Assembly: GCF_000264995.1 (NCBI RefSeq)
Contig: NW_006767438.1
Span: 372,001-436,000, forward strand
Direction of reading: 5' to 3'
Length of the DNA stretch: 64,000 nt
Origin: Punctularia strigosozonata HHB-11173 SS5
Lineage: Eukaryota > Basidiomycota > Agaricomycetes > Corticiales > Punctulariaceae
Below the pieces are notes generated by a model. It was not told the origin of the DNA, made no database searches, and worked only from the letters and a program-made list of their open reading frames with translations. Positions 1 through 10,201 of this stretch are shown here, piece by piece; the first letter of the stretch is position 1, and the number at the start of each line of letters is the position of its first letter. Made by a program: the position numbers and the translations under genes.

Positions 1-164
1 GTCCGAAGATAGCGGAGCATGTCTACCGCGAGCTCATTGCGAGCCCATCCAACCATCTTGATTATGAGGCGATACCACGCGCCTTGGATGCCGCTGTCCG
101 TAACCTGCGTGCTGAAGGCGCACATCCAAGCCGATGGGCGACGTGGATACATATGGGAATATAG
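1..164 (+). CDS. C-terminal end of a CHAT-domain-like protein (5' cut by window edge)
   Basis: An open frame runs in from the left edge (first full codon at base 3) to a TAG at 162-164, giving about 53 residues. It reads as the end of a folded protein, with PKIAEHVYRELI near the start and a close on RWATWIHMGI. Fungal CHAT (caspase-like) proteins with TPR repeats commonly finish with a helix of the type ALHxAVxxLR followed by a short tail of the form RWxPFVHxG, and this segment (AIPRALDAAVRNLR, then RWATWIHMGI) fits that pattern. The CHAT catalytic residues would lie upstream, outside the window. The call rests on remembered family tails only, so another large basidiomycete protein is possible. 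Confidence 0.5.
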   Translation, partial: PKIAEHVYRELIASPSNHLDYEAIPRALDAAVRNLRAEGAHPSRWATWIHMGI

Positions 165-421
165 TACCTGTACCATCTGTAACATAGGAATGCTATGGCT
201 TCGACTTCTAGGCGATTTCTCCCTTCAGCTTGTGTCTCGAGTCGGGGTCAAACGCCGCGAAGTTCGATAAGTTCGAGCGCGAACAGGACAGTGATCGAGC
301 AAAGTGAGCGTGGGAAGAATGTCTGAAAGCGACGCGTGGATAAGCTGAAGCTGACGCGTACCGCGCTTGCGCGCATCGGTCCGCTACTTGTTGTGTTCAT
401 CTCATCCTCTCCTCGTTCCCT

Positions 422-3400
422 ATGGCAGAAAAACCGGTTGCTTCGATTGCGGTGCCCGCTAAGGACCCTAAGAAGAAAGAAACCAAAGATCCTAAGGACG
501 GTCCTTCCAAACCCAATGGCGACGCCAAGGAGGAGCAGGAGTTGGTGCGTCCTGTACACGCGATCTAGTCAGGAATAGGATTTGACCATAGCCTGCTACA
601 GTCGGATGAGGATCTCCAGCTGAAGGGAGAGCTTGAGATGCTGGTGGAACGATTGAAGGTGTGCTCACTCTCGACTTGCGTGATGTTGTCCCGCTGAACC
701 ACTTGTAGGAGCCAAACACGGATCTGTATCGCCCAGCACTGGAGACGCTACGAACATTAATACGAACATCGACCTCGTCAATGACGTCCGTGCCGAAACC
801 ACTCAAATTCCTCCGGCCACATTATCCAGATTTACAAGCTCTGTACGATTCATGGCCTGCGTCTGAAGACAAGGTAAGGATGCGTATGCAGGACCGTAAC
901 GCCCGTCTTACCATCTCTCTATTACAGAGCCTCTTTGCGGACATACTCTCCGTCCTGGCCATGACCTACTCCGACACCCAACCACGGGGAACGCTCCGCT
1001 ATCGCCTTCTCTCAGCTTCCCTTCTCCCTTCAACGTCGTCCCTCTCCGACCCTGGCTCCTGGGGGCACGAGTATGTTCGGCATCTAGCGGCTGAGCTGGG
1101 TGAAGAGTATATTGACCGGTTGGAGGAGAAGCAAGACGCTACCAAGGTACTCGGGACCATAGAAGAACTACATGCCTTGGCGTTACAATGTGCTACCTTC
1201 TTACTTGGACACAATGCCGAACCGGATGCTGTCGACCTATTGGAGGAGTTGGAGATTGTAGACCGCATAGCGGAACTGGTCGACGAGAACACATACGGGC
1301 GGGTATGTGCATACATGGTCCGGTATGTACCTATGTATGACATTGCAAGGCGTCGATCTTACCTATACATAGCTGTGTCAATCTCCTCCCTCCTCCCGAC
1401 GACGTTGCCTTCCTCCGCACCGCACACAAGATCTACATCCAGCACCAGAAATTCCCTGAAGCGCTCACCCTCGCCATCCGACTGAACGATCAGGAGCTCA
1501 TTCGGGACGACTTCAACGCGCCCGGAAATCCGTGCGTTACGCTTCGGCTGCTCTTTAGTTGACCTGGCTGACGATATCGCGCTCAGACTCATGAAACGCC
1601 AGTTAGCGTTCATCCTTGCGCGCGCGCAGATTCCGATCGAGTGGTTACGGCCCCCATCAGCCGAGGAGGACGATGCGGCCGACTTCCAAGACGAGCTCCC
1701 GGACGATTTGCTCGAGTGTTTGAGCAACAGTCGGCTAAGCACGCACTTCAAGGCATTCGGCAAGGAAGTCGGCGTAGAGGAGCCGAAGAGTTTGGAAGAC
1801 GTATATAAGTCACACCTAGAAAACACCAGTAAGCATGGAACGCTACCTTGTTGGAATATTCCTGACCATCCTCAGGGGCGGGCGCTACGCAGAATGTGGA
1901 CTCCGCAAGGGCTAATCTTGCGGGCACTTTCGTCAACGCGTTTGTCAACGCTGGATTCGGTAACGACAAGCTCATGGCCGAAGCGGAGGAAGGAAACAGC
2001 TGGGTCTACAAGAACAAAGAACACGGCATGTTCAGCGCTGCAGCTAGTCTAGGCCTTAGTCTACTTTGGGATCCGGATGTCGGCCTTAGTCAAGTGGACA
2101 AGTACACGTACTCTTCGGAAGAGTACATCAAGGTACAGAACATGCGTGCGGACTATACGTGACTCTGACATTGGATTAGGCAGGCGCGTTTCTTGCCACC
2201 GGCATCCTCCACACCGGTGTCCGCTCAGAAGCGGACGCTGCCCTTGCGCTTCTCGGCGAGCACATCGAGAATAAGTCCGTACCGCTGAGGACGGCTGCGA
2301 TTACCGGCCTCGGCCTTGCATACTCCGGCTCACATCGGGAAGACCTGCTGTCGCTGCTTGTATCCCTGGTCAGCGATGAGGGGCTTTCGATGGAGATTGC
2401 CAGCCAGGCTGCGCTTGCGCTGGGCTTCATCTTCGTCGGCAGCGCGAATGGTGAGATTGCCGGGACTATCCTGCAGACGTTGATGGAGAGGGAGGACAAG
2501 CAGCTGGACGACAAGTGGGCGAGGTTCATGGCCCTTGGTCTGGCTCTCCTTTACCTTGGTATGTTGGCCGGATTCGAAGATGGCCCTCGCGCTGACGGTT
2601 GCTTTCGTGTATTCCCAGGCATGCAGGACGCCTCGGACGCCACTATCGAGACGCTGAAGGCGATTGAACATCCCGTGGCGAAGCAGGCCCTCATTCTCGT
2701 CGACATCTGCTCGTTCGCTGGTACTGGTAACGTGCTCAAGGTTCAAGCAATGCTGCACCATTGCGACGAGCACATCGACACCAAGAAGGGCGAGAAGAAG
2801 GATGAGAAGAAGGACGAGAAGAAGGATGAGGAGGAGGCCAAGGAGGAAGCACCAGTCGACGACACCTATCAGGCCTTCGCCGTCATCGGCATCGCATTGG
2901 TCGCGATGGGCGAAGATATTGGAGCGGAAATGTCTCTCAGACAGTTTAACCACCTCATGCACTATGGCGAGCCCGTCATCCGGAAAGCCGTCCCGCTCGC
3001 CCTCGGGCTCGTCAGTGCGTCGAACCCGCAACTCCCTATCCTCGACACCCTTTCGAAGTACAGCCACGACAACGATTTGGCTGTGGCACTCAACGCGATA
3101 TTTGCGATGGGTCTTGTCGGCGCCGGCACGAATAACGCCAGACTAGCGCAGATGCTCCGACAGCTCGCCGGCTACTACTACAAGGAGCCGGACTGCCTCT
3201 TCATGGTTCGGATTGCCCAGGGACTGGTGCATATGGGCAAGGGCACGATAGGCATCAACCCCTTCTTCTCTGACCGCAGCGTCATGAGCCGGACTGCCGT
3301 GGCCGGCTTGCTGGCAACAATAACAGCGTTCACGGACGCGAAAGCTTGTAAGTGAGCCGAGGTATTAGTGCTTGGCATTCGCTAATGGCGATCTTCGTTC

Positions 3401-3769
3401 AGTCATCCTTGACAAGTGCCACTGGATGTTGTACTTCCTCACCCCGGCGATGTACCCAAGAATGCTGATCACGCTCGACGAGAACCTTGAGAACAAGGCT
3501 GTGACTGTGCGGGTTGGACAGGTACGCTGATGAGACCTGTGATCTCTGCTATTTACTGACGGTTTCCCTAGGCCGTCGACGTCGTTGGCCAAGCGGGCAA
3601 GCCACGCACAATATCCGGCTTCCAGACACACACGACACCCGTGCGAATCGGGACAACGGAACGAGCGGAACTGGCCACGGAGGAGTTTATTCCTTTCGCG
3701 CCTGTGCTGGAAGGCTTCGTGATCCTGCAGAAGAATCCGGGCTGGGAGGAAGACAGAATGGAATTGTAG
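422..3769 (+). CDS. RPN1: 26S proteasome regulatory subunit RPN1 (PSMD2)
   Basis: Largest non-ATPase base subunit of the 19S regulatory particle. It is a toroid of proteasome/cyclosome (PC) repeats that docks ubiquitin-like shuttle factors and Ubp6. The ATG at 422 opens a charged lysine-rich leader ([19 protein letters not shown]). After the first introns come conserved RPN1 blocks such as [11 protein letters not shown] and [17 protein letters not shown]. The middle carries PC-repeat helices rich in GLALLYLGM- and [10 protein letters not shown]-type motifs. A lysine/glutamate tract at about 2785-2850 (repeated KKDE units) matches the charged insert known in RPN1. The end reads [21 protein letters not shown]. 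About ten short introns are evident, with the first donor after EEQEL near 545. The upstream gene ends 257 bases away on the same strand. Family identity is secure; some inner splice sites are inferred. Confidence 0.93.
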
Positions 3770-4142
3770 GCCTTCGTTGTATTGTGCATCTGCTATCCCT
3801 GTTATTGTATATAGCGTAATTCAAGCAGTCATCTGGCCGAACTGCAGAACTGAAAAATCCTTGTGAAGCGGAATGCGCACATGCATGGGTGAAACGCAAG
3901 GGACGGCTTGTCGGCGTGCGCCATCGCCAACCGATAGGCGTGGGTTGTGCGGATGCGCCTGACCTTTGCGTTCCCTGGTCATGTCAGGGCAATGTCAAGA
4001 TAACACCGGCGCACAAGGCGCATATGATCCCCGTGTGGGCGGTGTAAGACATTGGCGCTGAATAAAAGCGCGACCGACAGGGTAATTGAGACCATCTCGC
4101 CCATCCTTTGTTTCCCCTCCAGTCGTAGAGGAAGCGAACGCG
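3770..4142. other. Intergenic stretch between RPN1 and the small secreted protein
   Basis: No supportable coding exon was seen on either strand. The stretch holds the RPN1 3' region and, near 4061, an AT-rich AATAAAAG motif about 80 bases before the next ATG. That motif could act as a TATA-like element, though this is a guess. Confidence 0.4.
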
Positions 4143-4385
4143 ATGCGCACCCAGATTCTTTCCATCGCCACCGTCCTCCTCTGGCTTGGCATCGGAGCTA
4201 TGGCCATACCCGCAGAACGCGACGGACTGTCAGCCGCCCTTGGACCGAGGGAGAGCATCTGCATGGGGAGATGCGGCTGTAGAACTTGCGGGTTTTTTGA
4301 TGGAGAACCTGATTGCGCCGAATGCATGTATGTATCCGCAATCACGTATATCGGGCGCGTCGCTGACAGAGGCTATAGCTTTTGA
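4143..4385 (+). CDS. Small secreted cysteine-rich protein
   Basis: The ATG at 4143 begins MRTQILSIATVLLWLGIGAMA, a clear signal peptide with a short basic n-region, a hydrophobic core and an AMA cleavage site. A GT..AG intron fits at 4328-4378 (GTATGT donor, CTATAG acceptor, 51 bases). Splicing gives ATC-TTT-TGA and a protein of 63 residues ending CAECIF. Without splicing the same stop is reached after 80 residues. The mature part (about 42 residues) has six cysteines packed into the last 25 residues (ICMGRCGCRTC, then DCAEC). No family is recognised. Size, signal and cysteine density match fungal small secreted proteins, which act outside the cell and include effectors and antimicrobial peptides. 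No function is assigned. Confidence 0.5.
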   Translation: MRTQILSIATVLLWLGIGAMAIPAERDGLSAALGPRESICMGRCGCRTCGFFDGEPDCAECMYVSAITYIGRVADRGYSF

Positions 4386-5058
4386 AGTCTTGTGTGCGCC
4401 CTGAAGACCTGCTAAACAAGATAAATGGGGTGGATGAAACATTGATGAGAGGGATTCACGGTAGCAAGCAGGATACGTTGTAGTTCGTCCAGGAGTCGAG
4501 TATGGAAGAATGTTTATCATCTTGCAAACCGTTCACACGGGCGCGAGTGGGCGGCTGAATATTAAATCTGCCGAGTACAGTACAAGAAAGCTAGAGTCGT
4601 CCATCGATGGTGTCTGCCCAAAGAAGCGATTTTCTGGCCGTCTTATTTTCATCATGGAGGATATCAACTTACTCGGTACTCGGATGCTATCCTGTGAGGT
4701 CGTTGGATTTTTTGACTTACATATGCCCTGCCAAGAGGCTCAAAGCTGCAGGTATTTCACGCTGTGTACATGGCCGTTGACTAGCACCGAGGTCATCAAG
4801 CTTGTTGCCAGGCCGCACGCTGCGGGCGTCAGGAAGGAGATGGCACACAGCACGGTGGCCTGCGGCATCTCTGCGACCACCATTGGCCACCCCACGCGCT
4901 GGTCACATGACCGGCTTTCCGCGGTGGTATTCAGCCACAACCGTTACCCCAGACGAATTCATGACGCCGGCCATGATCGCAACCTGAGCAGACTCTCTCG
5001 TCTTGGCCTTCCTTGCAGTCCCTCGTATTCTGGTCAGATCGTCCGACTCGATGCGAAA
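4386..5058. other. Intergenic stretch with no clear gene
   Basis: Open frames occur on both strands, including a minus-strand pair at about 4740-5088 with a hydrophobic patch. None has a convincing start, splice pattern or recognisable motif. The last part (from about 5000) is probably the promoter of the gene starting at 5059. Confidence 0.35.
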
Positions 5059-6710
5059 ATGTCCGGAGACCGCAAAGCACATGATCACACGGTACGCACA
5101 TCAAGTTCAAACCACCTCGTCGGGTTGCTTATGGGTTTTTCAAGTTGGCAACGGACAATGCCTCGGGGTCAGGTTCGATGACTCCGAGAGGAAACACGAA
5201 ACCCGCACCGCTGAACCTAGGTTCGCCCTCTCGTCCATCAACGCCCGTTCGCGGTCGACGCTACCCCACGGATCTCGCACGCGATTCCTCGCGCGTGCCT
5301 TTGCATCGCAGGGGAACATCCAAGACGTATGAGCGCCTAGAAGACCTTCTCCGAGAGGCGGGCTACAAAGAAACCCGAGTTGTGACGCCCCACGCGGAGC
5401 GCATGGCCGCACAGAGGTCTGAATCTCAGACCGGAGAGGCATCGAGGAATGCGGTGCAGAGCGGAGTGGGCGCCGTGGTAGGCTTTCTGGCGGGTTTTAT
5501 TCCCGGAGCCGCGGCCACAACGGACGACTCGAAGGCAGAGCATGACCACAAACCGTCTCCTCTTGCGGACTCGCCTACGACCAGTCCATCGATCCGCAAA
5601 CAATCCCTTCCGGATTCGGGCGTTTTTGGATCCGCCAAGCCTCGCGTTTCGCCAACTCAAGAGTTAGCTGGTCACAAATCGGAAGCAAACACCTCATCAT
5701 TCAAGGGATCGCCTCGCGACGCTGCCTGGCCTGAACCGGAGAGCCTAGCGAGCTCCTCTCAATCCGTCCGGCCCCGCCCAGCACATCCCAACGCGCGCAC
5801 ATACGCTGATGCCTCTCAAGCTCATGTGTATCTCCGTCATATCGCATCGGCCCCGAATATCCGTAGACGTCGCTCGAATCTGGCGCAAAGAGACCATGGA
5901 GGAGACGAGCAACCGCCACTGCCGCGGGGCTGGCTCGAGACCGTCGCGCGTGCGGTGCTCGGCGCTCCCGAACAAGGTCACATCGGCGGTCCGGTTCGCT
6001 CGAAAACACCGGTACCTCATCGCGTCGCCGCCCTCTCGGATGGCACGAACCGACGACCCTTCGCGCCGCCGCAGACGTTGCTCATGCAGCGTGTCCACAA
6101 CTCGCCCGGGAAGGTCACGGCCGCGGTAGTGGTGTGTCGGAGTGCTCCAGGATCCAGGTCGGCGTCACGAGCGAGGCCCAAAACGGGACTTTCCCGTGCG
6201 ATCGGTGGAGGGAGCCTCAGAGGGAGACGAGGTAGCTCCGGGAAACGCAAGATCGATCACGGGCACGATCTACCCGTCCTTGCGGACACGCATACCGAAG
6301 GCGACATCTGGACGAAGCATGGTGGTAGGCCGTCGGTGGACGCCTCGAATGATCTGGAGGATGATGACGACGATGACGAGGGAGAGCTTGACCTCGCGCG
6401 AATTCTTGTGCCTCCCAAGAGACAACAGTCAATTCGCAGCTTGCGCCGACACCTGCAGTTCGAACGGAGTCAAAGCTTGCGCCTTCCCGGCCCGCGAAAG
6501 GTGTCCGTGTACGATACCGCAACCAGGCGGGACCAACCGGACGCAGACGTGGATGAAGACGGTATTTGGACGGGTAGAGGGCTGCGGAGGACACCGGGCG
6601 GCGAAGACGACGAAGAAGAAGAACGATACCTGTTCGCGAACAATGCTTCCAGGTCCGGAAGAGATAAACGACGGCAAGGCATCCCGACTACCTGGGGTCG
6701 GGGGCGGTAG
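5059..6710 (+). CDS. Unknown disordered protein with one glycine-rich hydrophobic segment
   Basis: The large exon 5145-6710 has no ATG at its head. A GT..AG intron at 5092-5144 (GTACGC donor, TTTCAAG acceptor) joins it in frame to a small first exon, ATG at 5059 (MSGDRKAHDHT), giving 532 residues. The alternative is to start at the internal ATG at 5178. The protein is rich in Ser, Pro and Arg, apparently disordered, with acidic stretches (DLEDDDDDDEG near 6350). It has one helical patch, YERLEDLLREAGY, and one short hydrophobic Gly/Ala run, GAVVGFLAGFIPGAAA, around residues 115-130, which could insert in or bend a membrane. No catalytic motif is seen and I do not recognise a family. It lies on the same strand as the secreted peptide gene. 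Confidence 0.7.
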
Positions 6711-7421
6711 CCTCCACTCTCCGGAAAGACTCACTACTTAATGACATCCCCTCTTTTTTTCTTTTAATTCGTAACGACCCTCCATGCATTTTCGTTCATT
6801 CATCATCGTATTTTATGCCCAGCAATTATCGCTTATTGGTAACATTGTCATGACTGTATAATACAGGAAAGCCATAATATAATAAAGACTTCGTCAGCGA
6901 TCACTCGCCGAGTGCAGATACAACGGTCACTTGTGCATCTGCTGAGATCGGGGCGACCTTGGCGCGTACATACGAGACGTTGTGCCCCATATGCGATATG
7001 CGAAACCTGGATTCAGATTGCGAATGCTGGCGGCTGTTGAGGTCCGTCGACTACATTACAAACGTGAGTTGCGAACACTTCTGAACTCATCTGGAGGTGC
7101 TGATCGGGACTGTAATGATTTTCGAAGTTCAAAAGGTCCCCGCTGCTTGCCTGTAGAAATACAATCTACAATTGAGTATAACAGAATTCGAGATCATCGG
7201 TGATAGATACATAACACGGGAAGATAGCACGTATGATAGCGGGGAGAGCGTACAGAAATGTAAGAAGCGAGGAATATTATTTCAGTTCCGATAGAAGAGG
7301 GGGTGCGGTATGAAATGAGGTTGGTCACTCGCTGGAGTCCAGTGCCAATTTACTGCGACATGGTTTCGACGGTCAACCAGTCGCCGGAGGGCGTATGAAC
7401 CATGTGGTGGCATCGAGTCAC
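6711..7421. other. Intergenic stretch, convergent gene ends
   Basis: This lies between two genes that point at each other. It contains a T-rich run at about 6750-6770 (CTCTTTTTTTCTTTTAATTC) and AT-rich sequence with AATATAATAAAG near 6880 that could serve 3'-end formation. No gene seen. Confidence 0.4.
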
Positions 7422-8327
7422 TTATGCAGCGACCACGATCTCGGCGGCGGATTCGGTTGCGGCGGGTGCAGTTTGCACACAGTCTGGCATAGAAAACACC
7501 AGTGGCAATTCATCTTCGTCAAAAGAAGGCAACTGGTTTTCGGTGAGCGGCGCTTCGTTCGAGAGGGGCCACTGATATTCTTTGCGGAGGGTTTGGTAAA
7601 GCTCCCTACGCAGATCCTTGTGCCGATATTTAGGCGGCAGGCAACAATCCCACTCAGGTGTCAGATCGTTCTGGTAACTCGGGGGTAAGATGGAGGTTTC
7701 CACTGAGCGAAAAGAAGGACGCAACCGGCGCTTCCGCGATCTGACTCTGATTCGTCAGGTCTGTCAAAGGGCCAGAAGGTGCAGCGGCATGGTCGTTTAC
7801 GCCACTTGCGTCGGCAGGGTCGGTAGTATCGTCAAGTTGCATCTTGTAGGTATAGTCAGTGGCTCGAACGCGAGACATGCAGTTACTGTCGACTGGGGAC
7901 AAGTACGGATAGGTCGTACCGGGATGTCTTCATTCGATCCTTTTGAGGCTGCTCGGGTCAATTGCTTTGTCTTTCGAGTGTTCGCCACTGCGGCTTGCTT
8001 TGCCCTGTTTTTGGCTCCCGTTTTTCTGGCCACCGTCGTCGCCGCCTTGTTATGGGCTTTGGCCGTCCGGGCTGGCTTTGTCGCCTTTCCGACCGTGTCC
8101 TTGCTCTTAGGCGTACTGATACCGGCGGCTGGACGGCAATTATCTAGAGCGTCTACCACCATGTTGTCCCCGTCGTCCGTGTTCAGTCTATCACCTCTTC
8201 TATTCGATTGCTGCGAGTCGGTGGCGGGAGTGTTAGTCCCGGAGTTTGACGTGCGCGTTCCGTTGGGAGCAGAAATCTCGGTCTTGGAGACCTCGCTAAG
8301 CCGGCTCGCAGAGCGAGTGACAACCAT
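7422..8327 (-). CDS. Unknown basic, low-complexity protein
   Basis: The ATG at 8327 opens MVVTRSASRLSEVSK and an exon rich in Thr, Ser, Asn, Ala and Lys (KATKPARTAKAHNK, KTGAKNRAKQ), typical of a disordered nuclear protein. A first intron fits at 7919-7843 (GTACGA donor, CTACAAG acceptor, good CTGAC branch). It leads to MQLDDTTDPADASG. A second intron, probably with donor GTAAAC after ASG, must change frame into the last exon. That exon has a better-ordered segment, EWDCCLPPKYRHKDLRRELY, and ends with TAA at 7422. The exact second acceptor is not settled. No family recognised. A minus-strand TATATAAA lies about 130 bases upstream. Confidence 0.55.
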
Positions 8328-8980
8328 TGGATAATTTAATGACGTGTAGTGTAGGAAGGAATATAGGAAGAGAGGTGGTAAATGCGAAAGATTGAGCTCG
8401 GGTGGGATGTGAGGGATGTGAGGGATGTGTGGCGGGCTGAGCTTGATTCGTTGGGTTTATATACGTCTTCTTTGTCGTGGTAGTTAGGAAATGGCAGGAA
8501 CGCCAATCGGGCAAGGGCCACCCCTGCGCCTCTTTGTAGGGGCGTATGGGCGGGGGTCCTTCGTGACCGTGGGCACGATCTGGCCAACCATATGAATCGG
8601 CGAGACACAAGGCTCATGAGGCACGGCGACAATGCCCCAAGGACAGTCATGCCGTTGACAACGAGGAACATGTCCGTACTTGAGAAAGACAAGTGAGCGC
8701 TAGATGACATGGCAGACGGAAGTAGGCTTACGAGAACCAGCAAGGCACCTTAACAGACCGTCGGACATTCAGATTCAGGCAGTCACTCAACCCGAATGCA
8801 TCAGTATTTTCATTGGCAATTCTGTTACAAGTGAATGTGTTAGATATGCGATATGACATTGCGGTGCGTAAGTGTTCAGCGTTGAGGCGAACACTGAATA
8901 TTATCAGTCCGTAAGCCCGTATAATATATCCCAGTGATCGATAGAAATCAACGCGTAAAAATGAGATGGGGACAGTACGA
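8328..8980. other. Intergenic stretch: promoter of the basic protein and 3' side of the CBS gene
   Basis: Apart from the TATA motif the only structure seen is a short imperfect tandem (GGGATGTGA units) near 8403-8430. Open frames here are short and lack motifs. No gene supported. Confidence 0.4.
8457..8464 (-). promoter_or_regulatory. Probable TATA box of the gene starting at 8327
   Basis: Read on the minus strand this is TATATAAA, about 130 bases upstream of the ATG at 8327. Distance and sequence fit a TATA element with a leader of about 100 bases. Confidence 0.45.
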
Positions 8981-9757
8981 TTAGTAGCCGCTTCCGCGTC
9001 TGGTGACGAAGTTCTGTGTAACGCTAACGTTCAGAAAATAAGTCGGCCGGGGAACGATGACGACGAACCTCCAGATCAGCGGCGGTAGCCAAGCCAAGAA
9101 CAAATTTGCGGTCGTAGTCAGTGACTGGGATGGCAAGAACATGAGTCGACGAAGGAAAGATGCATACAAACGTAGCAGCCACGAACCTAGAGCGAATAAG
9201 TTATTTTGCAAGAAGGTCTCTAGTTCCGAAAGCGGTGTATCTGGCGTGATGACGGTATAAGGGTGCGAGCGAGTGCGTTTAAACTTCGTCATATGTGCGA
9301 TAACTTTATCGCTCTGCCGAACAGTTAGTCGACGTTGATGTGATGCGACGACGAAGATGCATCATACCGGATCGGCACCACCCGTTTGCCATTTATCCTT
9401 CAAGGCGGCCACGTCAATGTATCCCAATGGCTTCCTGTTGCTGTCTAGCACCCTATAAGAGAGCAAGGAGCAGTTGCTCGATTAGAGCATGTCCCGATTG
9501 CGCTATCAAACGTTGATGACGTACGGGATATGTGAGAAGTCCCGCTCGTATGCAAGTTCGAGAGCGCGAGAGATGGCCTCGTCGTATGGCAATGCAAATG
9601 CGGGAGGCAGTTGCAGATCCTCCACGACTGCGCCGCGGTATTTGTCCTGGGTGAGCCCAGGGGCCATCTTCCAGTGTTCGTTCGATGGAGTCGATGTGTT
9701 GCCAGTAAATGATATCGACGAGGTTTGAGAGTATGAGCTGGTTGCTGCAGTTGCCAT
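8981..9757 (-). CDS. CBS-domain-pair protein
   Basis: Five exons join cleanly: 9757-9525, 9452-9368, 9313-9187, 9124-9069 and 9013-8981, giving 177 residues. The start is the ATG at 9757 (MATAATSSYSQTSSISF). The first CBS motif includes LELAYERDFSHIPVLD and GYIDVAALKDKW. The second includes SHPYTVITPDTPLSELETFL and LVTDYDRKFVLGLATAADLE. The protein ends NFVTRRGSGY. CBS pairs (Bateman modules) bind adenosine nucleotides or SAM and usually act as regulatory sensors. This stand-alone short form is widespread in basidiomycetes and has no assigned partner. All introns are 54-72 bases with GT..AG ends. Confidence 0.88.
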
Positions 9758-9902
9758 GTAGTAAAAGTCTTCTGCGTCGAAATCAGCAGTAGTGGTGCAC
9801 TTCACGATGGCAAATCGCGCGGCCGCTGCGAACCTCGACGGTGACCTACCTCGACGAGCGCTTTCGCGTGTAAGCGCCGTACACAGCCATACTCATTGAC
9901 CT

Positions 9903-10149
9903 TCACGACGGCGACCGCCTCCGCTTGCCGGTTGACTTCAACTTTTCAGGTTTCTTTGGCTGTTTCTCCTTCGGGTGTATGCTTGTGACGACAGCTCGAG
10001 ACTTTTGAGCACTCTCCGGCGGCCTTAGCATCGATATTTGTTTTCGTTTCATCTTCAATTGGTTGCTGTGCATACCGGTGCAGTCTTCAAAACTGTCCAA
10101 CTGTTCCAGCACCCGAGCATCGTTATCTTACGGCGTTGGCAACCATCCG
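9903..10149 (-). CDS. Doubtful small basic ORF divergent from TAO3
   Basis: Between the CBS gene and the TAO3 gene the minus strand has an ATG at about 10149 (MVANA) followed by a good donor, GTAAGA. Further down there is a lysine/arginine-rich frame (KMKRKQISMLRPPESAQKS, ending TGKRRRSPS) that stops at 9903. The two parts can be joined only into a frame that stops early (ending GETAKET), so the model is unsettled. It may be a small real gene sharing a promoter with TAO3, or chance. No family recognised. Confidence 0.2.
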
Positions 10150-10201
10150 GTAGCTGAAGGAGGCTGGCGTAGAAGTCGCAGAGCGCTTCAATTCGGCTGC
10201 T

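Noticed and set aside
8399-8430. GGGATGTGA short tandem
   Set aside because: Only about three imperfect units; ordinary microsatellite-scale sequence.
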